Assembly: GCA_038380795.1 (NCBI GenBank)
Contig: CM076266.1
Location: 16,094,145 to 16,158,144, forward strand
DNA from: Pyrocephalus nanus
Lineage: Eukaryota > Chordata > Aves > Passeriformes > Tyrannidae
Reading direction: 5' to 3'
DNA: 64,000 bases
The notes below the pieces were generated by a model. It saw only the letters and a program-made list of their open reading frames with translations, made no database searches and was not told where the DNA came from. Made by a program: the position numbers and the translations under genes. Below, in pieces: positions 45,101 through 50,800 of this stretch (positions are counted from its first letter, which is position 1; each line of letters starts with the position of its first letter).

Positions 45101-48100
45101 ATATAGATATGAAATTTGTGTGTGTGGAAAACTTTCTCCGTAACTCTACCACCTTTGGTGAAATTTTAAAATATCAAGACAAACATGAAGAGTGATACCG
45201 AGAATTAGTGTTTTTAATCAAGTGATTGTCTCTAGATGCATTTACATGGTGGTATGCATACACTAGCAGTTACAGAGGAAAATTTATGCTAGTGTATCCA
45301 TGGGAAACCTGCTTTAAGCCCACCTGCCTTTACATGCAGCTCACACGGTAATAGAAGTGGCAGAGCACTGCCCTTCCTTCTCTGTTTCTCTCAGCTGCTT
45401 TTCTGAGCCACAAACCTGTATTGTCCTTCTTCTGCATTTAGATTTTAATTTCTATAAGGGCTTCTGTTATTTGTTCATTCTGGGTTATTTTACAGACTTC
45501 ACCATAAAGTTTGCTCTTGGATACTGCCCTTTTTCCATATGCTGTGGCATCTGGTTTTTACCCTTACACTGTATTGCTTTAACCTCTCCCTTCCAGTCTT
45601 AAGATTTGTACTGCCCGTGGCAGAAAATGTTTCATTCCCAGTATGCCTACCCACTGCTTTTGCTTTCTGTGAGAAGGAAACATCACAGCTAAAGAGTTCT
45701 TTTTCACATTTAGACCCAGAACTAAAAAAAGATGAGCTGCAGCATCTTCTGAAATCTTTGTTTACCAAATCCATGAGTTATTTGATGGATTTGCTCAGCA
45801 AAGCTAACACATTACAGTTGGACCCTACTGTCTCTGTTTTGTAGTCAATAGCTGATATGCTTTTCTTAAGGATTCCTGCAAGGACAGAAGACTTAAGTTA
45901 GCCAGAATTAAGTAATTCGCTAGTTTCTGTATTTATTGGACAAAGAACCTTAAGAGAACTAGTCATCTTTCCAGATCCACATTTGAAAGGTTGAAAATCT
46001 AACAGAAAATGCCTTGGCTAGATTATAGATTGTGAAACAAAGTTCTGATTAAACACAAGGCATCTATGCTTACAGTAGAGGTCCTCTCAACTGATGGGCC
46101 CTTTCAAGTAGAAATGGTCATTTCTCTAGATTGTCTTGCAATACTAGAATTTCCATCCAAACCTTTGTTAATTATTATGTTTACAATGAAATTTCTGAAA
46201 ATGCTGCTGCATTTTACAGTGTTGTCTTTCAGGTTCTGTATAACTAACCCCTTCTAGATGGTTCCTGGCAATATGTTGCTTGTGTTAGCCACAGATTGAG
46301 TAAATGTGTTAAAAATCATTCAAAGCAGTAGATGTTTTCCCACGATGGCATTGGTTCTGTCCACAAAGAAACGGAAAAGAGATCTAAAATAATGTAATCT
46401 TAAATGGCAGAACATCTTACCAAAGAGAGAGAAAGAGATTTCTTTTCAAGCATCTCTGCTTAACAGAGTGCAATGAATCTTTGTGTACAGCATTGGTGAG
46501 TGACTGTGTAACAATCAGTTAAGAATCTGTGCTTAAACAAAATTTAGATTTATTCCTCATGTGCTTTTAAGGGTACATGGAATACTGTGTGCTGCGTGTC
46601 ACTTCATCACATACTACCAGTTCCTCTTTGCTGAAGGCTGTTAGTTCAGTCTCAGAGTGCCAAAACTACTGGTTTTCTGGTTTACATATGACATATAAAG
46701 ATGTGCTTGATAATAAGAGTTCACTAATAAACACAAGAGCATGAGAACAGGCAATGATGTGTCAGACCAAAGGTTCACTAACACAGTATTCTGTTCCTCA
46801 TATAGCCCACAAGGGATGCCTAAAGAAAGGCAGAACAGGGCAAACTTGTAGTCTTGGTTCTCTTCCCAGACTGCTCTTCCACCTTCAAGAAATCTGTGGC
46901 TCAGGAATATTTCATATTGAATAACTGTTAATGGATTTTTTTCCCTCTGAATTTGTCTAACATGTAAACTTCTATGAGCCACTGCAGTCCTGCTCCAAGG
47001 ACTTCCAAATTGTGCTTTGTCTAAAGATAACATTGATTCTGAACTGGCCACCTGCTAATTTTGTCTGATGCTCCCAGTTCTTCTCCAAGAAGAGAGATCC
47101 CAGTGTGCCCTTTCAGTCTACCTGAGATTCTGTACACTTGCATCACACTGCTCCTCCTTCTTCTCTTTTATTGCCTTGAGTGTCCTAGTTGGTTAGTTAT
47201 TCCTTCTGCAAAGAAGTTCCCTACCCCGATTATTCTTCTTGTCTTTCTCTAAACCTTTTCTGATTTTATTATAACTTTTTTCAAGAGGGAAAAAATGGAC
47301 CAGATATGACCACTGTATTCAAGATCAAGACACACTCTTTTCTATATCATTTCTTAGGGCATACTTAGGACATTTTTCCGGTGTAATTTTTGTGTCCTTT
47401 AGTCATATTTTACATTGATTTTTCGTACTCTGAGGTGCACTGTGGTTCTTCCACAGTAGCTGTCATGACTTGTGTAACTTCCCCTCTTAAATATTCCTGA
47501 ATACTCGTTTACAGCAATACAAGAAAATAAAGTTACCACTTCTTTTTCTGAGCTGTCAGAACATAGTAACTTAACATAGTAAATAGAAGGCACTATGAGA
47601 GTAAACAGGAGTGCATGTTGCTGTGTTGGATGTGTTACTGACCCATCTGGCCAAAGTGGTAACAACCAATAAAGGAGATTTGTACCCTTCTGAAGTGAAA
47701 GCTATACCTTGTGGTATAAAAAAATGATAGATACCTTTATTTAGGCATTGAATTTCTGCCTAGATGGTGGTGTGTAAAACAGTCTAACTCTCATGTGTCA
47801 CTCAAAAGAGTTTTGAGTTCTAAATTAGCCACATTCTTGGTGAAGGCAACACAGCAATAGCTGCAGTTTTGAATAAATATGTCATGCCAATCTCTTTTTT
47901 TAAAAAATTTTGCATATAAATATGAATTGAATATGTAAAAACAATACTTATTTTGATTCTCATTTAGGATTCTGGGGAGATGGTTCGATCCTTTGTTGGT
48001 GGTTTGGAACTGATAGTCAGTCTTCTAAAATCAAAGAATAAAGAAGTTTTAACTGGTGTATGTGCAGCCATTGCAAATATAGCTAAAGATGAAGAAAACT

Positions 48101-48953
48101 TAGCTGTTATGACAGATCATGGAGTTGTCCCTCTGTTATCCAAACTAACAAACACAGTAAGTAACATCTAGATATATTATACAAAGTATCTGAATTTCTT
48201 ACATCAGAATGCATTGTGCCCAGCTAAAAGGTTATGACAAGAGCAGTAGATTTTGCAGCAGCTACAAGGAAGAGATGTAGAATCCTTCCTGTATGAGATG
48301 TATATTGGACATGAAAACACTCTGTGTCTGGTACTAAAATTGATTTTGAAGATGAGCTTCATTTTAATAGTTTCTATTGTGGAATACTGCTTGTGAGAGG
48401 TGCAGCTGCCATATGAAAAAAGCACAAAGGATTGAGAATCTAAACATGCAGAGAATCTCAGTGGTGGGTCTATATTTTACTTTTTAATCCTATCTTATCT
48501 AATTTCCAGTCAGTCCAAAAGTACCTTTGAAATAATGTAAAAAAATCACAGCACTTCCTACAAAAAGAATATTAAGAGACTCTCCTAGCTCTATGTCTTA
48601 CGACTCTCTCCAGTTTTAATTGTACAGCCGTTAAATTGGGGTGCCTTAAAGATGCTTGAGAATGCAGTTCTGCTTTTCTATGAATTTTCTGTTGTAGTGT
48701 GTTGACTTTATTATGTTTTTACCTTCTTCAGAATGATAACAAATTAAAACGTCACTTAGCAGAGGCCATTTGCAACTGCTGCATGTGGGGCAGCAATCGA
48801 GCCGCCTTCGGAGAGCACAAGGCTGTGGGTCCTTTAGTCCGATACATGAAGGCGAGTGATCCATCAGTGCAGAGAGCGGCAGCTCTGGCTCTGTATCAGC
48901 TCTCGGAGGAGGCCAACAACTGCATCACAATGCATGAAGATGGAGTGGTGAAG
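34..48953 (+). CDS. ODAD2: ODAD2 (ARMC4), outer dynein arm docking complex subunit 2; partial, 13 internal exons
   Basis: Joined coding parts: 34-147, 2946-3148, 4521-4631, 4842-4983, 20878-21024, 21319-21528, 21685-21909, 23902-24012, 24481-24635, 27914-28156, 35670-35784, 47968-48156 and 48732-48953. Together they give 2187 bases, 729 codons, with no stop and matching phases at every junction. The product resembles my recollection of human ARMC4/ODAD2 from about residue 280 to 1007; segments such as [19 protein letters not shown] and [12 protein letters not shown] look almost unchanged. The family's established role is to anchor outer dynein arms on ciliary doublet microtubules, with ODAD1, ODAD3, ODAD4 and calaxin; human loss causes primary ciliary dyskinesia. 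Window residues 1-190 are N-terminal region and linker; about 191-729 are armadillo repeats, recognisable by recurring GG-(I/L)-x-x-L-(V/L) turns. The promoter, start codon, first exons and last exon lie outside. All donors are GT except exon B (ATAAGT). Identification is secure; the spliced form is inferred. Confidence 0.95.
148..2945 (+). other. ODAD2 intron A-B, no gene seen
   Basis: AT-rich intronic DNA with GT-AG ends. It has short poly-T and poly-A runs and only short open frames without codon structure or protein resemblance. A somewhat richer patch near 1850-2120 stays open for 90 codons but has no acceptor/donor pair and no recognisable protein. No confident transposon was seen. Confidence 0.6.
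2946..3148 (+). CDS. ODAD2: ODAD2 exon B with non-canonical AT donor (window residues 39-105 plus two bases)
   Basis: The acceptor is TTTTATTAG. The exon reads in phase 0 as a lysine- and serine-rich linker ([19 protein letters not shown] at the start, [18 protein letters not shown] near the end). The part around QPTMQWKNT aligns with human EPSLNWKTT as recalled. It ends in phase 2 after CCA AG. The next exon starts with T, giving AGT (Ser), so the junction must fall at 3148/3149. The intron begins ATAAGT: a perfect +3 to +6 donor context, but A instead of G at +1. If not spliced, the frame reads AGA TAA and stops at 3150-3152. The exon identity is firm; how it is spliced is open. Confidence 0.85.
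3149..4520 (+). other. ODAD2 intron B-C (starts AT, ends AG)
   Basis: This 1372-base intron starts ATAAGTACTT and ends AAATCTAG. It lacks the U12 donor (ATATCCTT) and no TCCTTAAC-like branch site is evident before the acceptor, so it looks like an ordinary U2 intron with a changed first base. An old sense CR1 fragment occupies about 4060-4400; the remainder is unremarkable AT-rich DNA. Confidence 0.7.
4060..4400 (+). mobile_element. Ancient CR1 LINE fragment, sense, 3' part
   Basis: The stretch reads like the 3' region of old amniote CR1 copies: ATGATCAAAGCTATGGAACA, then TCTGGAAAAAAGATGACTAG, AAAATCATGACCGG and finally CTTTGCCAGAGGATAG in the expected order and spacing. It is strongly diverged, with no open frame and no 3' terminal octamers. 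Recognised by pattern memory, not by alignment. Confidence 0.75.
4521..4631 (+). CDS. ODAD2: ODAD2 exon C, basic/serine linker (window residues 106-142 plus two bases)
   Basis: The acceptor is CCAAATCTAG and the donor AAG/GTATGG. The exon completes the split Ser codon, then encodes [17 protein letters not shown] and [14 protein letters not shown], ending in phase 2 (AG). The sequence is Lys/Ser-rich and of low complexity, as is the corresponding human linker between the N-terminal region and the ARM repeats. Its amino-acid sequence is poorly conserved. Support comes from exact phase agreement on both sides (AG+T twice). Confidence 0.85.
4842..4983 (+). CDS. ODAD2: ODAD2 exon D, acidic serine stretch and start of ARM region (window residues 143-190)
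   Basis: The acceptor is TTCATTTTTAG and the donor AAG/GTAATT. After the split Ser codon it encodes [18 protein letters not shown], an acidic serine cluster with several S-x-x-E/D sites. Then comes [17 protein letters not shown], matching human DLPSEYWQIQKLVKYLK as recalled, immediately before the first armadillo helix. It ends in phase 0. The intron separating it from exon C is only 210 bases, whereas the following intron is 15.9 kb. Confidence 0.93.
4984..5757 (+). other. Start of the 15.9-kb ODAD2 intron D-E, no gene seen
   Basis: AT-rich intronic DNA between the exon D donor and a CR1 copy. It has a T-run near 5138-5148 and a few short open frames, none with exon signals or recognisable protein. 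Confidence 0.6.
5758..6153 (+). mobile_element. CR1 LINE, 5'-truncated, sense, 3' end intact
   Basis: It starts in the CR1 segment CCTATGAGGAGCAGCTGAGG, continues with TTTAGCCTGGAGAAAAGGAG, AGGAAGAATTCTTTCACTAA and GGCTGCCCAGGGAAGTGG, then GGTTGGACTCGATGATCTTG. It ends in ATGATTCTATGATTCTA, the short tandem repeat that marks avian CR1 3' ends. It is about 400 bases and moderately diverged. This family argues for a bird source. 5' truncation is usual for CR1 insertion. Confidence 0.95.
6154..15398 (+). other. Middle of ODAD2 intron D-E, no gene seen
   Basis: About 9.2 kb of intronic DNA. Two GC-richer patches, 7780-8120 and 8390-9560, have open frames of 100-141 codons on both strands but no splice or protein support. 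A third, 14700-15110, is similar and contains a G8 run near 14953. There is an A/T-rich low-complexity stretch at 13767-13797 and a T18 run at 12711-12728. Nothing was recognised as a conserved gene, RNA gene or confident transposon. Confidence 0.55.
13767..13797. repeat. A-rich low-complexity tract
   Basis: Runs of A broken by TT (AAAAAATT units) over about 30 bases within intron D-E. Confidence 0.8.
15399..16290 (-). mobile_element. Ancient CR1 LINE, antisense
   Basis: Read on the + strand, the order of short segments is that of an inverted old CR1: GGTCATTGACTCCATCTG, TCCTTCCATTTTTCTGTG, TTTACCAACTTTCTCAATAT, ATACCTAGAATGAGCACAGT, TTTGCTTTTTTGTTTGGCAG, then the TTGTGTTCCATTTATAAC region. 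This matches the end of the RT frame and the 3' part in antisense. It is heavily diverged with no open frame. The borders are approximate; the far end after about 16000 is less certain. Confidence 0.75.
15571..15590. repeat. Short TTTA-type microsatellite
   Basis: TTTTTTTATTTATTTATTTA, a four-base tandem repeat inside or next to the old CR1 copy. Confidence 0.75.
16291..18339 (+). other. ODAD2 intron D-E, AT-rich stretch, no gene seen
   Basis: Very AT-rich intronic DNA (notably 16500-17650) with many A and T runs and no open frame of interest. The patch 17940-18240 is somewhat richer in GC but was not recognised. Confidence 0.6.
18340..20110 (-). mobile_element. Ancient CR1 LINE, antisense, long remnant
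   Basis: The + strand starts like the inverted 3' end of old CR1: CTTGACTGAAAAATTTCCTC, TGATGGAAACC, then GATAATTAACC. Around 18620-18760 come TGTCTCTTAATGC, CTCCAACTTTTCCC and GACACAGAATTTCAGTGG, the inverted counterparts of the usual RT-frame end. Near 20010-20080, TTTGACTTTGTCAAAATCC and GGAGTCCACTTGGACAT fit the inverted RT core (the AFDKV region). Strongly decayed; it may be two or more overlapping fragments rather than one insertion. Confidence 0.7.
20111..20877 (+). other. End of ODAD2 intron D-E, no gene seen
   Basis: Intronic DNA up to the exon E acceptor. Parts of 20160-20760 may continue the old antisense LINE, but I could not match them to a specific region. Confidence 0.5.
20878..21024 (+). 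CDS. ODAD2: ODAD2 exon E, first ARM repeat (window residues 191-239)
   Basis: Phase 0-0, 49 codons, acceptor TTTATTTTAG and donor CAG/GTAAGC. It encodes [30 protein letters not shown] and [18 protein letters not shown]. Human has [17 protein letters not shown] and [14 protein letters not shown] as recalled. It forms an ARM repeat with the typical (G)-G/C-L-x-x-L-x-x-L-L ending. A second AG four bases downstream (20880-20881) would shift the frame and hit a stop within seven codons, so the first AG is the acceptor. Confidence 0.96.
21319..21528 (+). CDS. ODAD2: ODAD2 exon F, ARM repeats (window residues 240-309)
   Basis: Phase 0-0, 70 codons, acceptor TTGTTTAG and donor CTG/GTAAGC. Encodes [51 protein letters not shown] and [10 protein letters not shown]. 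It holds one full ARM repeat and the H1-H2 part of the next. DSP(D/H)[15 protein letters not shown] is nearly identical to the human protein as recalled. The introns either side are short (294 and 156 bases). Confidence 0.97.
21685..21909 (+). CDS. ODAD2: ODAD2 exon G, ARM repeats (window residues 310-384)
   Basis: Phase 0-0, 75 codons, strong T-rich acceptor and GAG/GTAAGT donor. Encodes [17 protein letters not shown], then [33 protein letters not shown] and [15 protein letters not shown]. The [14 protein letters not shown] and [13 protein letters not shown] blocks are hallmark sequences of this family. The segment [11 protein letters not shown] appears some residues shorter than the human counterpart I recall, in a loop between ARM helices. 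Confidence 0.97.
21910..23901 (+). other. ODAD2 intron G-H, half filled by a CR1
   Basis: This 1992-base intron carries a 945-base CR1 insertion (22216-23160). The flanks (21910-22215 and 23161-23901) are plain intronic sequence; the acceptor is TATCTTTTTAG. Confidence 0.85.
22216..23160 (+). mobile_element. CR1 LINE, sense: end of RT frame plus 3' region and terminal repeat
   Basis: The first part still translates as the C-terminal end of CR1 ORF2: [49 protein letters not shown] and AEKDLRVLV. The reverse-transcriptase FADDT motif is changed to FADNT. The 3' part has GAGGAGCAGCTGAGGGAGCT, CTTAGCCTGGAGAAAAGGAG and GGCTGCCCAGGGAAGCAG, and ends in ATGATTCTAT repeats at about 23137-23160. Truncated at the 5' end and coding-dead. 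Confidence 0.95.
23902..24012 (+). CDS. ODAD2: ODAD2 exon H, ARM repeat part (window residues 385-421)
   Basis: Phase 0-0, 37 codons, acceptor CTTTTTAG and donor AAG/GTAATT. Encodes [37 protein letters not shown]. Human has ENYRAAIKAERIIENLVK as recalled. It supplies the last helix of one ARM repeat and the first helices of the next; the following exon continues directly with CAEDK. Confidence 0.94.
24013..24480 (+). other. ODAD2 intron H-I, no gene seen
   Basis: A 468-base AT-rich intron with GT-AG ends and acceptor TTTTTGTATAG. A short imperfect repeat CTGTATATACAGCAGC lies near 24293-24308. Nothing else noted. Confidence 0.8.
24481..24635 (+). CDS. ODAD2: ODAD2 exon I, ARM repeat (window residues 422-472 plus two bases)
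   Basis: 155 bases, phase 0 start and phase 2 end. Encodes [46 protein letters not shown] and IENVS, then AA completed by the A of exon J to Lys (human ENVTKFREY as recalled). The donor is CAAA/GTAACA, the weakest GT donor in the gene (A rather than G at -1, and no consensus G at +5). The placement is fixed by the codon split. Confidence 0.95.
24636..27913 (+). other. ODAD2 intron I-J, no gene seen
   Basis: 3.3 kb of intronic DNA. It includes a GC-richer patch (about 26340-26580) with short open frames on both strands, and a T16 run at 26883-26898. The block 24720-25340 has a mixed composition suggestive of an old, unrecognised repeat. No coding or RNA gene supported. Confidence 0.6.
27914..28156 (+). 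CDS. ODAD2: ODAD2 exon J, two ARM repeats (window residues 473-553 plus two bases)
   Basis: 243 bases, acceptor GTCGTTTAG, donor GAT/GTGAGT. Encodes [50 protein letters not shown] and [16 protein letters not shown], ending in AT completed by G of exon K to Met (human SMMIIDRLDG as recalled). The two repeats show the GG(I)xPLVxLL turn typical of ARM domains. High similarity to human. Confidence 0.97.
28333..28355. repeat. AT dinucleotide microsatellite
   Basis: Imperfect (TA)n tract of about 23 bases, interrupted by TATT. Confidence 0.85.
34771..34808. repeat. (TTTTTG)n / poly-T microsatellite
   Basis: Four to five units of GTTTT/GTTTTT followed by an uninterrupted T run; a typical simple repeat likely to vary in length. 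Confidence 0.9.
35670..35784 (+). CDS. ODAD2: ODAD2 exon K, ARM repeat (window residues 554-592)
   Basis: 115 bases, acceptor TCTGCAATAG, donor AAG/GTAAGA. Completes Met, then encodes [38 protein letters not shown]. Human has [20 protein letters not shown] and [10 protein letters not shown] as recalled. It is one compact ARM unit, flanked by introns of 7.5 and 12.2 kb, so it is the most isolated exon here. Confidence 0.96.
41719..41734. repeat. A16 homopolymer
   Basis: Uninterrupted run of A inside an open stretch, read there as lysine codons. Confidence 0.85.
46715..47410 (-). mobile_element. Ancient CR1-type LINE 3' region, antisense
   Basis: The + strand reads GAGCATGAGAACAGGCAATG, GTGTCAGACCAAAGGTTCAC, then ACACAGTATTCTGTTCCTC and AAAGGCAGAACAGGGCAAAC. 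That is the inverted 3' end of a common old amniote CR1 lineage (its sense form ends in 'gacctttggtctgaccca'). It continues with CACCTGCTAATTTTGT and a TTC-rich section. Strongly diverged, with an approximate far border. Confidence 0.75.
47968..48156 (+). CDS. ODAD2: ODAD2 exon L, ARM repeats (window residues 593-655)
   Basis: Phase 0-0, 63 codons, acceptor TCTCATTTAG and donor ACA/GTAAGT. Encodes [55 protein letters not shown] and LLSKLTNT. Human has [21 protein letters not shown] and [18 protein letters not shown] as recalled, so this is one of the most conserved parts. It carries one complete ARM repeat and the start of the next. Confidence 0.97.
48157..48731 (+). other. ODAD2 intron L-M, no gene seen
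   Basis: 575 bases of intron with GTAAGT donor and CCTTCTTCAG acceptor. Nothing recognisable inside. Confidence 0.85.
48732..48953 (+). CDS. ODAD2: ODAD2 exon M, ARM repeats; last exon in window (window residues 656-729)
   Basis: Phase 0-0, 74 codons, donor AAG/GTGAGA. Encodes [53 protein letters not shown] and [11 protein letters not shown]. Human continues with KLLLDMVGSP... and about 37 more residues as recalled; these are not in this window. The exon is visibly richer in GC and CpG than the others (ATCGAGCCGCCTTCGGAG). If the intron were retained, the frame would add 14 codons and stop at 48993-48995. Confidence 0.96.
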
Positions 48954-50664
48954 GTGAGATGGAAGGTTTTTCTTATTTGGGGTTCAGATTACTGAAGAGG
49001 TTTGGCCTAGCCAAAAAGGAGTTCTTTAATTTGAAATAGTTCTTGAATGCTGCTCTGTGCCTCAAACTTTCCAAACTTTTCCCTAAAAATGTGTAGTTAA
49101 TTAATGAATTAGGGATTTCAGTGTTAAAGATATTTCAGCTAAATTGTTGTTGGGAATGGAAATATGATGTGGACATTTACTTAACTCTGACCTAGGGTGG
49201 TAGTGACAGCACATCACCATTTTGTCATTCTCAAGTGACATTTGCAAAAGAAGTCAGATTATCTTAATGGATAAGTGCCATTATATGGCAGAAAGTCATC
49301 TAGAAACTGAGTGTAACTGCATTTGGGGACAAATTAAGATAGAATAATAAAAAGGCTTAGTTTACCTCGAGCTGTTTCAGTGAATTTTGCATTTACTTAT
49401 AAAAATTCTTATTTTAAGAGTTAAGAATGAGCACATTCTGCAAAGACCTTGCCCTAGAAAGAATTTTTGTCTCAAAAAGATTTTTCTAGCAAAGTTTTAT
49501 CTCAGTAGTTGCAGCCAGAAGAGTTATTCCTTTGGCACAGGAGAGATGAGCATTATGGCTGCAGAGATGGAGATAGCAGGACTTCTAAGTTGTCATAAAT
49601 TCCCTGAAAGATTCACTGTATGCAGGCTTTTCATTTTACTTGATGTTCAGGTAAATGTATTGACAGTAAGAGTTGACTTATGATGCAGTGTTATTATTAA
49701 TGTTGATTTTATGCCTGCATGTATGATAGTGCACTTTATTGTGAGTGGTTTCAGTTCTGGCACAGTGAATGGTCCTGCATCATCATACATTTGTCTGTAG
49801 TTGGCTTTAAAGGATCCACTGGACAAAAATATTTAAAGACTCAGTTTAAATGTCAGTACTTGAACTTACTCAAATTTAAGCGAGTCTTTCAGTGCTGGAA
49901 AATAACACCTTCCCATCACAATTGCATTATACTGGTTAAATAGCACAAGCAATATATACTGTATTACAGCACAAGCACTTGTTGACTTTTTAGTGTTGTT
50001 TATCTCTCCATTCAACTTGCCAACCCATTTTCTGACCTCCTGTCATCTGTTGTTTTCATTTATTTTACTATGCTGTGGAACAGTGAACATACAGCCCATT
50101 CTGATGATGCACTTTCACAATAATTCCATCTCTGTCTAGGTTCATCTTTATTTTTCAGTCCTAGTTGAAGTGTTTAAACTAATTAAAAACATTGATTTGC
50201 ACCTACAAATAAATAGGGACGTACAGAAAAATATCCCAAGTATTTACTTTTTTTTATTATTCACAAGATTCTGGATTGACTATAATATGTTAAGGGAGAG
50301 AAAATAGAACTGATAAAAGAAAGACTAAAACTGCAAAATAAGGAAACTTGAGTTATATTTATTACATCTAAACTTTTTTTTCAGGGTGTGCTTCTCTTCT
50401 CAGGTACCAGAAACTTATATTTTTGTACTACAGTGGACAAGTGTTTGAATGTGGGTTTGTATTTGGTTCATTAGAGAACCAAAGTGGAAGTACCTCTCAT
50501 CTTATAACAGAGAGATGGCCTGAACACAGGAGTTGTATGACTGAATCTCATCACCTGAGCCAGCACACACATGTATTTGTGTCATACAAGCAGATTGGCA
50601 TTAGCAGTATGACAGGAAGCAGCTGCATTTTGGTCCATGTTGAGGCTATCAGCCAGGGTAGAAG

Positions 50665-50800
50665 TTCTGCTGAACAAGACCTGGAGTGTAGTTTAAGCAA
50701 GTTGAATATGAACCTAGTGCCCTGGGAGAAGTGAAGGCTAACAGGGTCCTCGGCTGTGTTACAGGGAGCATGGCCAGTAGGTCAGGAGTTCAGAGATTCA
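50665..50800 (+). mobile_element. CR1 LINE fragment, sense
   Basis: Reads GCTGAACAAGACCTGGAG, AAGTTGAATATGAACC, GAAGGCTAACAGGGTCCTC and GGGAGCATGGCCAGTAGGTC, in the order seen at the end of the CR1 RT frame (AEKDLG...KLNM...KANxxLGC...SxASR). Diverged and truncated at both ends. Confidence 0.8.

Larger units (their letters stand above)
35785..47967 (+). other. ODAD2 intron K-L (12.2 kb)
   Basis: Long intron with GT-AG ends. It holds an old antisense CR1-type remnant at about 46715-47410, a GC-richer unrecognised patch at 40200-40800, an A16 run at 41719-41734, and three open stretches with adjacent splice-like signals (41596-41760, 44838-44991, 45598-45843) treated as a weak finding. The rest is ordinary AT-rich intron. 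Confidence 0.6.
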
